The notes: a model not told the origin generated them from the sequence alone. Counted from the stretch's first letter, positions 18,224-26,808 are shown. The stretch is DNA of 64,000 nt from Rhizobiales bacterium Ga0077525 (GCA_001464835.1 LNDS01000032.1:1-64000); one strand, 5' to 3'. Made by a program: numbers and translations.

Positions 18224-19134
18224 CGCTGACTCCGCGCGAATATACCGCGCGGCCGCAGCAACAGCATCGCCGCCATGATGACGAAAACAAAGGTCGAGGA
18301 AAGCGCGTTGGTCAGTCCTGAAGCCGCCGCAGGAGGCAGAATGAAAGACAACGCGGAACCGAGATAAGCACGCCCTAACGTGTCTGCCATGCCGATCAAC
18401 AACGAGCCGACCAGCGCGCCCTGGATAGACCCCAGGCCCCCGACAACAACGACGACGAATGTCAGAATAAGAATTTGCTCGCCCATGCCGGGGCGCACCG
18501 ACTGCAGCGGCCCCGCCATCGCGCCCGCAAGTGCGGCGAGCGCGGCGCCGATGCCGAAGACCACCGTGTAAAGCACGGTAATATTGACGCCGAGATGCCC
18601 GACCATGTTCCGATCGTCGGCGCCGGCACGGATCAGCATGCCCAAACGTGTCTTCTGGATCAGGACGAAGAGGCCTATCGCCGTGAGCAGCGATACGCCG
18701 ATAACGGCCACGCGATAGGACGGATAGTCAAGCCAGCCGAGCGAGATTGCGCCGCTCAAGGCCTTCGGGATGGCGGAGTACTGCGGCGCGACACCCCAGA
18801 AAATACGCACAAGTTCATTGAAAATCAGAATCAGCCCGAATGTGGCGACGACTTGCAGCAGATGTTCGCGGCCGTAAAGCCGCCGGAACACCAGAACTTC
18901 CAGGATGATGCCGATGATGAAGGTGACGCCGAGCGCAAGCACCAGCGCGAGGGCAAAGGAACCGAAAAGCTGCTGAAACAGGACCGAAAAATAGGCGCCG
19001 AGCATGAACAGCGAGCCGTGCGCCAGATTGATCTGCTCCATGATGCCAAAGATGAGCGTCAGCCCGCTCGCCATCAAAAACAGCAAAAGCGAAATCTGTA
19101 TTCCGTTCAGGCATTGCTCAAGAAAAAGGGACAT
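18220..19134 (-). CDS. livH: Branched-chain-type ABC transporter permease (LivH)
   Basis: A 304-residue permease with multiple hydrophobic segments. Family signatures are GLTLIFGIMEQINLAHGSLFM near the N-terminus (split by the membrane boundary) and the ATPase-contact loop GGLGSIQGALVGS. It follows the substrate-binding protein gene by 55 bp and overlaps livM. No substrate can be assigned from sequence. Confidence 0.93.
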   Translation of the reverse strand: MSLFLEQCLNGIQISLLLFLMASGLTLIFGIMEQINLAHGSLFMLGAYFSVLFQQLFGSFALALVLALGVTFIIGIILEVLVFRRLYGREHLLQVVATFGLILIFNELVRIFWGVAPQYSAIPKALSGAISLGWLDYPSYRVAVIGVSLLTAIGLFVLIQKTRLGMLIRAGADDRNMVGHLGVNITVLYTVVFGIGAALAALAGAMAGPLQSVRPGMGEQILILTFVVVVVGGLGSIQGALVGSLLIGMADTLGRAYLGSALSFILPPAAASGLTNALSSTFVFVIMAAMLLLRPRGIFARSQR

Positions 19135-19189
19135 GGATCTCTACCGCAGGCGGAAAGGTGCGTGGCTGTTCGCCACGCACCTTACACGC

Positions 19190-20356
19190 TTACTTCATTG
19201 GGCATTCGGCCGCGTACACGTCCTTGACCTGCTCGACCGCCTTGGAGACCGTCGACAGCACAAGCTCATCACCGGCCTTCTCGACCTTCGTGATGTAGAA
19301 GTCCTGAATGATGAAGTTGTTGGTGTTGTACTTGAACGCGCCGCGGACGCTATCGAACTTCGCTTGTTTCAAAGCGGCCTGCGTCTGCTTCTTGTCCTTG
19401 AGGTCGCCCTTCAGGACATCGACCGCGGCGGCGATGACCTGAATGCTGTCGTAGCCCTGTGCCGCGTAGGCGGACGGGATACGATTGAACTTGGCCTTGA
19501 AATCCGTGACGAATTTCGTGTTGGCCGCATTCTTGGTGTCAGCGGCCCAGTGAGCGGCGGCGTACATGCCGACCGAGGCGTCGCCGATCGCGCGGATGCT
19601 GACTTCGTCCAGCGTAAAGGCCGAATAGAGCGGGATCGACTTGTCGAGACCCGCCTGGCTGTACTGCTTCACCCACTGAATGCCCCAGGCGCCCGGATAA
19701 AACACGAAGACGGCTTTCGGTGCCGACGCCTTGACGCGGCTGATTTCGGCAGAGAAATCGGTCTGCGACAGCGGCGTGTAGATTTCGTCGAGGATCTTGC
19801 CCTTGAAAGTGCGCTTGAAGCCGGCGAGCAGATCCTTGCCCGCCTGGTAGTTCGGCGCCAGGATCGAGACGTCGGTGATACCGGCCTTGGTCAGGTATTC
19901 GCCCATGACTTCGGCGGTCTGATCGTTCTGCCATGAGGCGCTGTAAAAATACGGCGAGCAGTCCTTGCCCGCGATCGGTGCCGGACCGCCATTGGAGCCG
20001 ATGAGGAAGTTGTCCGACGACGTAATCGGGCGATAAACGGCCATCACAATGTTGGAGAGGCCGGCGCCGGTGATGAAGTCGACCTGATCGCCGCGGATGA
20101 GTTTGTTGGCGGTTTCGACCGCGAGTTCTGGCTTGCCTTGGTCGTCGCGCACGAGAAGCGTCGCAGGGCGGCCACCCATTTTACTGCCGCGATGTTCGAG
20201 TGCGAGTTGCATTCCATCATGCATGTCCTTCGACGGGCTGGCGAAAGGCCCGGACAGCGATAGCAAGGCACCGATTTTGACGGCCTCTTGCGCGCCCGCA
20301 GGAATAACGGCAGCGAAAGTGCCCAAAGCGATAACCGCAAGACGTACAAGAGACAT
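19190..20356 (-). CDS. ABC transporter substrate-binding protein, branched-chain amino acid type
   Basis: A 388-residue periplasmic type-I binding protein (Leu/Ile/Val-BP fold). A signal peptide at residues 1-23 ends AGAQEA, followed by VKIGALLSLSGPFA, the normal start of the mature domain. ATG 20356 follows GGAGG; longer readings to 20485 would cross the operator. It is the first gene of the importer operon with a candidate operator 32 bp upstream, so uptake appears co-regulated with the catabolic genes. The ligand is unknown; family members bind amides, aromatic acids and amino acids. Confidence 0.94.
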   Translation of the reverse strand: MSLVRLAVIALGTFAAVIPAGAQEAVKIGALLSLSGPFASPSKDMHDGMQLALEHRGSKMGGRPATLLVRDDQGKPELAVETANKLIRGDQVDFITGAGLSNIVMAVYRPITSSDNFLIGSNGGPAPIAGKDCSPYFYSASWQNDQTAEVMGEYLTKAGITDVSILAPNYQAGKDLLAGFKRTFKGKILDEIYTPLSQTDFSAEISRVKASAPKAVFVFYPGAWGIQWVKQYSQAGLDKSIPLYSAFTLDEVSIRAIGDASVGMYAAAHWAADTKNAANTKFVTDFKAKFNRIPSAYAAQGYDSIQVIAAAVDVLKGDLKDKKQTQAALKQAKFDSVRGAFKYNTNNFIIQDFYITKVEKAGDELVLSTVSKAVEQVKDVYAAECPMK

Positions 20357-20388
20357 AGCCACCCTCCATAAATTTCTGTCCGATAAAA

Positions 20389-20401
20389 ATACACGGTGTA
20401 T
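20389..20401. promoter_or_regulatory. ATAC-N5-GTAT palindrome, site 6 (importer operon promoter)
   Basis: ATAC ACGGT GTAT is 32 bp upstream of the binding-protein start. It is the most symmetric of the six sites (ATACAC/GTGTAT). It ties the importer to the same putative regulon as purU, hyuAB and the P450. Confidence 0.72.
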
Positions 20402-20627
20402 GAAATTGGTCAAGCACGCGAATTCGGCACAGATTGCTGAAAGCGACGGCAGTTCCGCGGTTTTGCAAATCGTCAAAATATGCACCGGCCGTGATCGGGG
20501 GCACGGTCAAAGCCATGATTACAAAGCATCAATTCGGGATTGCCGGTAGTTTTTACCAGTCACTTTGACCTGGAATAGCCAGGGGAAAACGCCTGAAATC
20601 GCTCACGTGCGATGTAAACGCGCAGCA

Positions 20628-21086
20628 CTACCGCTGCACCACAGCCCTGATCATGCAGGTACAGGTTGCGGTCGCGACGACATTCCCCGCTGAATCCACG
20701 ACACGGCCCTCGACAAAGGCGATCGAACGTCCTTTCTGCACGACCTTGCCAATGGCACGCAGGGCCTTGCCTGTCAGCGGCACACCTTTGAGAAAGTTTG
20801 TTTTTAGTTCGATCGTGACATAGGTCTCTTCGACGCCAAGCAACGAATGACAGGCGCATCCCATCACTGTGTCGAGCAAACCGGTGAGATAACCTCCGTG
20901 CAGCGAACCGACGAAATTGCCGTGCGCCGCTGTTGGCGCCGCCACGAACTCGACTTCGCCGGCAGCAATCGTCGCCGGGCGCATATCCAAGGTTGCACAA
21001 AACGCAGGGATCGGCCGCGATCCGTCCAGGATCTCACGAAGCAGCTCCAGGCCCGAGAGCGCCAATTCAGGCGACGTTTGCGACAT
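20628..21086 (-). CDS. PaaI-family hotdog thioesterase
   Basis: A 152-residue hotdog-fold protein. The conserved stretch HGNFVGSLHGGYLTGLLDT, with the HGG and Asp/Thr positions, marks the PaaI/YbgC-like acyl-CoA thioesterase group; the C-terminus has GRVVDSAGNVVATATCT, typical of this fold. ATG 21086 (MSQTSPEL) is preferred over 21140. No ATAC-N5-GTAT site is seen in front of it. It may release CoA from an aromatic or short acyl-CoA, perhaps rescuing CoA trapped by the ligase of this island (inference). Confidence 0.87.
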   Translation of the reverse strand: MSQTSPELALSGLELLREILDGSRPIPAFCATLDMRPATIAAGEVEFVAAPTAAHGNFVGSLHGGYLTGLLDTVMGCACHSLLGVEETYVTIELKTNFLKGVPLTGKALRAIGKVVQKGRSIAFVEGRVVDSAGNVVATATCTCMIRAVVQR

Positions 21087-21275
21087 AGGCGTCTTGCCTG
21101 AGTCACTTGCTTTCACAACGGCGGTTCTAGTTGGACACATGCACCATGCTCGCAGTCTTTATGTTGGCGGGTTGTTCTCGCACAACTTTGTCAAAGTGGG
21201 GGCTGAAAACCAGCGGTCTCAGGCGGAAGCGGGCGAACCAGGCCGTTGGCATAGCAAGCACGGTCGCCACGCCGG

Positions 21276-21749
21276 TCAGTTCGGCGCCGCCTTGCAAAGC
21301 GTCGATGGATCGGCGCCGTCGCATTTCGGCGGCTTTGGCTGTACTCGCGCCTTGCGCTTGGCCGGTCGCGGCGGCACGTCCAGGCCATCGCGGATCGCGC
21401 CGGTATCGACGTGTTTTTTGAGCCGCGGCTCCATTGATGGCAGCGGCACGATCGCTTCCGACGGAATCGCCATATAGCCGCTGAAATTGCTCGGCGCGCC
21501 TGTGTTGTCCTTCGAGGATGGCGCACGGCCCCAGGCGTTCTGCGAATTGGCCCAGGGCGTTTTCGAATTGCCCCAGGCATTCGGCGACGAGCCCCAGGCA
21601 TTGCGCGAGCGGGCCCAGGGGTTGTCCGCGGCAGCATCCTGCATGAACGACATGGTGAGCAGCGCCACCGCCGCGAGACACAGCAGCGCATAGCGCCGCG
21701 CACGCGCATCGTGGCGCCGGCCGCGCAGTGCCCTCATGGCTGTACCCAT
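21276..21749 (-). CDS. Small exported protein with five tryptophan heptad repeats
   Basis: A protein of about 157 residues with a basic N-terminus, a hydrophobic signal segment (YALLCLAAVALLTMSF) and then five tandem 7-residue repeats of the pattern x-(P/A)-W-(A/G)-x-x-x: NPWARSR, NAWGSSP, NAWGNSK, TPWANSQ, NAWGRAP. The rest is Pro/Lys-rich and ends CDGADPSTLCKAAPN with two Cys. No family is recognised. It lies last in the putative adhesin operon, 50 bp after the SPOR gene. ATG 21749 or 21737 may start it. An overlapping same-strand reading over the same bases has no signal peptide and is treated as a shadow. Confidence 0.7.
   Translation of the reverse strand: MGTAMRALRGRRHDARARRYALLCLAAVALLTMSFMQDAAADNPWARSRNAWGSSPNAWGNSKTPWANSQNAWGRAPSSKDNTGAPSNFSGYMAIPSEAIVPLPSMEPRLKKHVDTGAIRDGLDVPPRPAKRKARVQPKPPKCDGADPSTLCKAAPN
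21519..21623 (-). repeat. Five tandem 21-bp repeats encoding Trp heptads
   Basis: Five in-frame 21-bp units each carry a CCCAGG/CCCCAGG core on the plus strand (the Trp codon region). They differ at several positions, so the array is old enough to have drifted at the DNA level while keeping the protein pattern. Confidence 0.8.
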
Positions 21750-21799
21750 CAAATCCGGAAATCCCGATGGAGCGGCTCTTCGCAGCCGGAGAATCGCGC

Positions 21800-22882
21800 T
21801 CAATTATATTGAACGAAGCACTGACCGCCAACCGCTCGCAGTTCGCTGCATTGCTTGTCGGCTTCCGCGGCGCTGACCGGGCCGATCTGGGCGCGGTAAT
21901 ACACGCCCTTGCCGCCGAGGTCGGCGCGCCGGATCACCGGCTGACGGTCGCCGAGGATGGCGGCGTATTTCGCGCGCAATGAATTGAATGCGGCTTTCGC
22001 CTCGGCTTCGCTGCGCTGCGCGGTGAGTTGCAGATAGGCCGCCGGTCCCTGCCGGACGGACGCCGCGCGCGGCGCGGAAGCCGGAACGAAAGCCGGCTTG
22101 TAGTCGAAGCTGTCACTCACCGGCACGAACCGTCCGGTCGGCAATGTCGGGGACGCGGCGGCGGCGCGCTCAGGTGCCGGTGCGGGCACGGCCACAGCCG
22201 GTACGGCTGGCGCGGCTTGTGACGAAGCGGCTTGCGCTACTGGCGCTGGTGCTGCCTGCGCGACGAGCGGCGCGTCGGCGCGCGACGCCGATACCGACAA
22301 CTGATCGATCATCCAGAAACCGTCGATCGGCAGATACTCGATGGCGAAATTGATCCGCAGCGGCCGCGATGGAAAGATGCCCTTCACCGTCAAGGCTCCG
22401 GCGGACGACAGCTTCGGCATTTCGGTGAACTCCGGCGCCAGCACCAGAGCCGGCGACAGATCGAGATTCTGCTTGCGCAGATCGACAAACGCTCTGCCGA
22501 GCTGCTCGGCGCTCAGCCGCGTTTGCAGCATCGGCGTCGTCATGCCGCGCAGCACCGAATAATTCTCGGTGAAATTGGCCTGATTGACCGCCGTCAGCGC
22601 CGCCCGCACCATCATCACCAGCACGTCGGACGCCGGCATGTTGACCGGACCGGACTGGATGCTGCGCGGCCGCCTTACGATGATGTTGCGTACGACAGGC
22701 TTCGGCGGCTGCGCCGCCGGCAGAGCGGCGACCTGCGGCTGCGCCGGCAGCGCGATCGACGGTTCGGTCGGCGGCGGCGACAGCTCGGCGTTGCGGCGCG
22801 CCCATTGCGCCTGCGCCGGAATTGCACCGGCCACGACAGCGACCACGACCGCGGCATAAATTGCGAATTTGATACTTTTCAT
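21800..22882 (-). CDS. Exported SPOR-domain protein
   Basis: A 360-residue protein with a signal peptide (MKSIKFAIYAAVVVAVVAGA, cleaved near AQAQ), a folded middle region (residues 80-205) of unknown family, a Pro/Ala-rich linker, and a C-terminal SPOR-like domain (from about residue 285: AYLQLTAQRSEAEAKAAFNS and GVYYRAQIGPVSAAEADKQC). SPOR domains bind denuded peptidoglycan at septa and poles, so the protein may place the neighbouring surface system at a cell pole or division site (inference). It lies 88 bp after the second repeat protein in the same direction. Confidence 0.82.
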   Translation of the reverse strand: MKSIKFAIYAAVVVAVVAGAIPAQAQWARRNAELSPPPTEPSIALPAQPQVAALPAAQPPKPVVRNIIVRRPRSIQSGPVNMPASDVLVMMVRAALTAVNQANFTENYSVLRGMTTPMLQTRLSAEQLGRAFVDLRKQNLDLSPALVLAPEFTEMPKLSSAGALTVKGIFPSRPLRINFAIEYLPIDGFWMIDQLSVSASRADAPLVAQAAPAPVAQAASSQAAPAVPAVAVPAPAPERAAAASPTLPTGRFVPVSDSFDYKPAFVPASAPRAASVRQGPAAYLQLTAQRSEAEAKAAFNSLRAKYAAILGDRQPVIRRADLGGKGVYYRAQIGPVSAAEADKQCSELRAVGGQCFVQYN

Positions 22883-22970
22883 GACGCGCCTCGCACGCCG
22901 TTCGCTTTGGGATCGCGGGAAGCCGGACGAATAAAGATCCGGCTCCCCGATCTTGCTGTGCCGCGCGCGC

Positions 22971-24470
22971 TCACTTCACGCTGCGGAAGGAGGCGAACGA
23001 GCCCGCGCCCATCGCCGACACCGAGGCGCTGGCGCCGGTGCCCATGTTGCCGGCGGCAACCGTGATCGCACCGGTATTGTTGACGGTGCTGAGCGCGTTG
23101 TTGGTCGTGCTCTGGGTGAGGCCGGCGACATTGATGGTCGGCGTGCCGACCGATACATCGCTGATGCTGCTCGCCGAGAACGACGAGGCCGCACCGGTCG
23201 CGCTGACGCTCGCCGAACTGCCGACGCCACTGAGCAGGCCGGCCGCGATCGTGCCGGTGTTGGTGATCGGCCCGGTGCTGGCGGTGGTCTGCCCTATGGT
23301 GCCGAACGCATTGGCGACGCCATCGCTGCCGTTGCTCGATGCCGACACCGAACTCATGCCGCCGGTCGCGCTGATCGACACGCCCGCGCCATTGCCGGAG
23401 ATCGTGCCGGTGGTCACCGTGCCGCCGGTGTTGGTGACGCCGGTCGTATTGCTGTTGGTCGATGACTGGGTGATGTTGCCGATGGTCGAGGCACCGATGC
23501 CGGTTGATCCGAGCGCGGCCACTGCAATCGACGAGGACGAGCCGGTGGCGCCGACCGAGGCCGACGAACCGGCGCCAGACAACGCACCGACGGTGAAGCC
23601 GCTCGACGTGTTGGCGACCGCCCCGGTGTTCGAGATGTTCTGTCCGACCGCGCCGACGGTGGTGCCGGCGATGTCGCCCGGTGCCGCGCCGACGCCGCCG
23701 ATCGTGGCGACCGAAACCGAACCCGACGCGCCGGTCGAGCCGACCGAGGCCGACGAACCGATGCCCGACACCGCGCCGACGGTCAGGCCGGTCGAGGTGT
23801 TGCCAACGGTGCCACTGCTGGTGACCGTCTGGCTGGTGGCGCCGATGGTCGATGCACCGAAAGACGTCGCATCGATCGCCGTCTTCGAGACCGACGCCGA
23901 CGCGCCGGTGCCGCTGATCATCGCCGATGCGGCATTGCCGCCGAGCACCAGGCCGGTGCCGCCGACGATGCTGCCGGAGTTGGTAACGCCGGCGGCGTTG
24001 GCCGAAGTCTGCGTCACTGCGCCTGCCGTCTGGCCGGCGAAGGTGGACGAACCGGTGCCGCCGATACCGGCGAACGACAGGCCCGCCACCGAGCCGCTGG
24101 CGCCGATCGACGCCGAAGCGCCCGAGCCGGCGGTGCCGGCACCGATGGTCAGCGTGCCGGTGTTGCCGATGGCGCCGGCCGCCGCATTGGTTGCACTCTG
24201 GGTCACCGCGCCGATTGTGGGCGTGTTGAAGGCCTGATTGATCGCGGTGGCCGATGTCGACGACACCGCGCCGCTGGCCGAGACCGACGCCGAAGCGCCG
24301 AGACCGAAATTGCCGGCGCCTGTCGCCACCGCGCTGGTGGCGAGGTTCGATACGGCCGAATTGTTGGTCGATGACTGGTCGATCGCGACCTGGGCGACTG
24401 CCCCCGATGTTGCGACCATGAGCGCCGCCGAGGCCACGCCCGCCGTCAGGAACTGATTGATACGCATCAT
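22971..24470 (-). CDS. Large exported Ser/Ala/Gly/Thr-rich repeat protein, HfaD-like adhesin candidate (paralogue 2)
   Basis: A 499-residue protein with a signal peptide ending TSGAVAQ, then QVAIDQSSTNN. The mature part is nearly free of charged residues and is built of degenerate repeats of about 65-75 residues, with recurring elements such as NTSTGLTVGA, GIGSSASVGSTGASGSVSVA and VTNTG. It ends MGAGSFASFRSVK. The neighbouring gene encodes a paralogue with the same design and an almost identical C-terminal tail. The ATG is preceded by AAGGAGAG. The composition suggests a beta-solenoid or amyloid-like fibre subunit or adhesin; position after a CsgG/HfaB-like gene supports this. Homology to Caulobacter HfaD is a positional and compositional inference. 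Confidence 0.8.
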   Translation of the reverse strand: MMRINQFLTAGVASAALMVATSGAVAQVAIDQSSTNNSAVSNLATSAVATGAGNFGLGASASVSASGAVSSTSATAINQAFNTPTIGAVTQSATNAAAGAIGNTGTLTIGAGTAGSGASASIGASGSVAGLSFAGIGGTGSSTFAGQTAGAVTQTSANAAGVTNSGSIVGGTGLVLGGNAASAMISGTGASASVSKTAIDATSFGASTIGATSQTVTSSGTVGNTSTGLTVGAVSGIGSSASVGSTGASGSVSVATIGGVGAAPGDIAGTTVGAVGQNISNTGAVANTSSGFTVGALSGAGSSASVGATGSSSSIAVAALGSTGIGASTIGNITQSSTNSNTTGVTNTGGTVTTGTISGNGAGVSISATGGMSSVSASSNGSDGVANAFGTIGQTTASTGPITNTGTIAAGLLSGVGSSASVSATGAASSFSASSISDVSVGTPTINVAGLTQSTTNNALSTVNNTGAITVAAGNMGTGASASVSAMGAGSFASFRSVK

Positions 24471-24519
24471 CTAACTCTCCTTGCTGCCGCCTGAATCTCG
24501 AACTGGTTGATGGCACGGA

Positions 24520-25833
24520 TTATTTGACGGCCCGGAATGATGCGAAAGACCCCGCCCCCATCGCGGAAACCGCCGCGCTGGCCCCGGTGCCGAGATTGCC
24601 GGCGGTGAGCGTGATGCCGCCGGTATTCTGCACTGCGGCGTTGGTGCTCGAGGTCTGCGTAATGCCGCCCGCGGCAATAGTCGGAATGCCGCCGACCGTC
24701 GTGTCGCCAATGCTGCTGGCCGAGAACGAAGCGGCCGAACCAGTGGCGCTGATATTTGCCGAGCTGCCGGTGCCGGTGAGCGGCCCCGATGCAATCGTGC
24801 CGGTGTTGGTGACGGCCGCGCTGCTGCCGCCGTACTGGGTGACGGTGCCGATCGAATTGACCGCCGCGTTGCTGCTATTGCTGGCCAGCGACACCGAGGA
24901 CGAACCGCCGGTCGCGCCGATCGACACACCGGCGCCGGCGCCGGAAATTGTGCCGGACGTCAGCGTGCCGCCGGTATTAGTGACGCCGAGCTGGTTGGTC
25001 GAACTCTGGTTGACGTTGTCGATGGTCGAGCCGGTCACTCCGGCACTGTTGAGCGAGGCGACCGAAACCGTTGAACCCGCACCTGTGGCGCTGACCGTTG
25101 CCGATGTACCGGCGCCCGACAGCGCACCGACCGTGAGGCCGGTCGAGGTATTGCCGATCGCGGCGGCGCTCAGCACGTTCTGCCCGATCGTGCCGATGGT
25201 CGCGCCGCCGAACGACGTCGCGTCGATGGCGGTATTTGAAACGGAAGCCATGGCGCCGGTCGAACTGATCGAGGCGGACGCGCCGCTGCCAAGAAGGGCG
25301 AGGCCGGAAGCGCCGATGCTGCCCGAGTTGGTAACGTCGGTGTAGTTCGTGATCTTGTTCAGGGCCGTGCCCTGCGTGATATTGCCGACGGTGTTGGCGC
25401 CGAAAGCCGTGTTGTTGGCGCCGCCAATGCCGACGATCGAAATCGAGCCGGCCGCGCCGCTGGCGCCGATCTGCGCCGACGAGCCTGCCCCGGCATTGCC
25501 GGCGCCGATGGTCAGCGTGCCGGTGTTGCTCACGATCTGGCCGGTGCTGAAGGTGCCGTTGGTCACGGCCTGCGTCGCCGCGCCGAATGTCGGAGCGTTG
25601 AAGGCCTGATCGACGCCGCTGACCGATGTCGAGGCGACCGCGCCACTAACGCTGACGCCGAGAGACGCACCGATGCCGAGATTGCCGGCATTGGTCGTCA
25701 CCGTGCCGCTGTTGGTCAGCGAATTGTTGTTCGCCGCCGACTGGTCGACCGCGACCTGGGCGAAAGCTTGCGGCGCGCCGGCCATCAGAGCCGCGACGGC
25801 AACGCCCATAAGGTAGAGAGATTTCCTGTTCAT
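24520..25833 (-). CDS. Large exported Ser/Ala/Gly/Thr-rich repeat protein, HfaD-like adhesin candidate (paralogue 1)
   Basis: A 437-residue protein with a signal peptide ending APQAFAQ, then QVAVDQSAANNN, matching the start of its downstream paralogue. Repeats contain NTGTLTIGAGNAGAGSSAQI, NTSTGLTVGALSGAG and VTNTGGTLTSGTISGAGAGV. The tail is MGAGSFASFRAVK, differing from the paralogue by one residue; its strict conservation amid drifting repeats suggests a secretion or assembly signal. AGGAGA precedes the ATG. It lies 33 bp after the CsgG/HfaB-like gene. Gene duplication followed by divergence is likely. Confidence 0.82.
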   Translation of the reverse strand: MNRKSLYLMGVAVAALMAGAPQAFAQVAVDQSAANNNSLTNSGTVTTNAGNLGIGASLGVSVSGAVASTSVSGVDQAFNAPTFGAATQAVTNGTFSTGQIVSNTGTLTIGAGNAGAGSSAQIGASGAAGSISIVGIGGANNTAFGANTVGNITQGTALNKITNYTDVTNSGSIGASGLALLGSGASASISSTGAMASVSNTAIDATSFGGATIGTIGQNVLSAAAIGNTSTGLTVGALSGAGTSATVSATGAGSTVSVASLNSAGVTGSTIDNVNQSSTNQLGVTNTGGTLTSGTISGAGAGVSIGATGGSSSVSLASNSSNAAVNSIGTVTQYGGSSAAVTNTGTIASGPLTGTGSSANISATGSAASFSASSIGDTTVGGIPTIAAGGITQTSSTNAAVQNTGGITLTAGNLGTGASAAVSAMGAGSFASFRAVK

Positions 25834-25866
25834 CCTAAGTCTCCTGCGATTGCCGCATTAAGTTCT

Positions 25867-26748
25867 TTAATAAAGTCCGGTGACCGCCGCCGTAGCCAGG
25901 CTTTGCGGGTTGTCGCTGAGGTAATCGTCCTTGATCAGCAGATCGGCGATGCGTTCGAGGCAGGCCGCGCGCGCACGCGGATATTCCTTCATCACCACAT
26001 CGGCGATGCCGAGCGCGATCGGGCCGTTGAGCGCCTCGAGTTGCAAGCGCTCCTGGTTTTGCAGATTGCCGGAGCCTGTCACCAGCGTGTTGCCGAAGGT
26101 CTTGCCGACGGTGGCGCCGAGTTGCGTGTAGCGCACCGGGCGCTGGATCATGCTCATCTGCCGATTGACGCGCGTCGCCACTTCGTCGAGTTGAATCGAC
26201 AGCGACAATTGCGCCCAGCCCAGTTCCATGGTCGGTCCGATGCCGCCGACGCGAACGTCGGCCTGCGCGCTGGTGCCGAAATCGAGGCTGTTGAAGATGC
26301 CGTTGACGGCGTATTGCGCCGGCACCGCCTTGGTCGGCGCGCCGAAATAAGTCGAGACCACCTGGCCGCCGGCCTTGGTCAGCGCGTCGGTGACATAAGA
26401 CGCGCTGCCGCCCTGCGGCACGAAATTGCCGGTCGCGCCTTGCGCCACAGCGTTGATCTTGCCGGTCGAGTCGGCGAACGGGCCGACCACGAAGGTCTTG
26501 CCGCGCAACACGCCGGTCTGGCGGATGCAGGCGAGCGTCGCCTCGATGCGCGGATAAGGCTGCACCGAACTCGGCATCGACGCCTTGGTGACGGGCACGC
26601 GAATTTTGCGGTCGGGGCCGCCGAGATCCGTCTCCGATGTATTCCAGGAGAACCCCTGGGCGCATCCACCCACCATCAGCGCGGCGGCCATGACGGCCGC
26701 TCTGGTGAGCGATTGTCGCGCCGTAACTGTTTTCCTCGAGCTACTCAT
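25867..26748 (-). CDS. CsgG/HfaB-family outer-membrane secretion lipoprotein
   Basis: About 293 residues, with a lipoprotein signal whose lipobox is MVGGC (mature start CAQGFSW). The following domain has CsgG/HfaB features: TLACIRQTGVLRGKTFVVGP with a DSTGK segment, SYVTDALTKAG, an ADVRVGGIGPT region followed by LSLSIQLDEVATR, and a closing LEALNGPIALGIADVV. CsgG forms the nine-fold outer-membrane pore for curli; HfaB plays the matching part for Caulobacter holdfast anchor proteins. ATG 26748 is used; GTG 26760 is possible. Genes before and after encode the likely substrates. Not confirmed by alignment. Confidence 0.8.
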   Translation of the reverse strand: MSSSRKTVTARQSLTRAAVMAAALMVGGCAQGFSWNTSETDLGGPDRKIRVPVTKASMPSSVQPYPRIEATLACIRQTGVLRGKTFVVGPFADSTGKINAVAQGATGNFVPQGGSASYVTDALTKAGGQVVSTYFGAPTKAVPAQYAVNGIFNSLDFGTSAQADVRVGGIGPTMELGWAQLSLSIQLDEVATRVNRQMSMIQRPVRYTQLGATVGKTFGNTLVTGSGNLQNQERLQLEALNGPIALGIADVVMKEYPRARAACLERIADLLIKDDYLSDNPQSLATAAVTGLY

Positions 26749-26808
26749 GCCGCTACTCACTGGCTGCGCGCATACACCGCGCTCTGATCGTTCAGCTCTT
26801 GTCGAAAA

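Noticed and set aside
21127..21831. A 234-codon minus-strand frame over the Trp-repeat gene
   Set aside because: The overlapping frame at 21276-21749 has a signal peptide and regular heptads, whereas this one has neither.
22879..24516. A 545-codon Arg/Gln/His-rich frame overlapping the second repeat protein in another minus-strand frame
   Set aside because: It is the repeat protein read out of frame; no signal peptide and an extreme composition.
22971..25833. CRISPR-like or satellite repeats
   Set aside because: The repeats are long, degenerate, in frame and encode protein; no short identical repeats with unique spacers.
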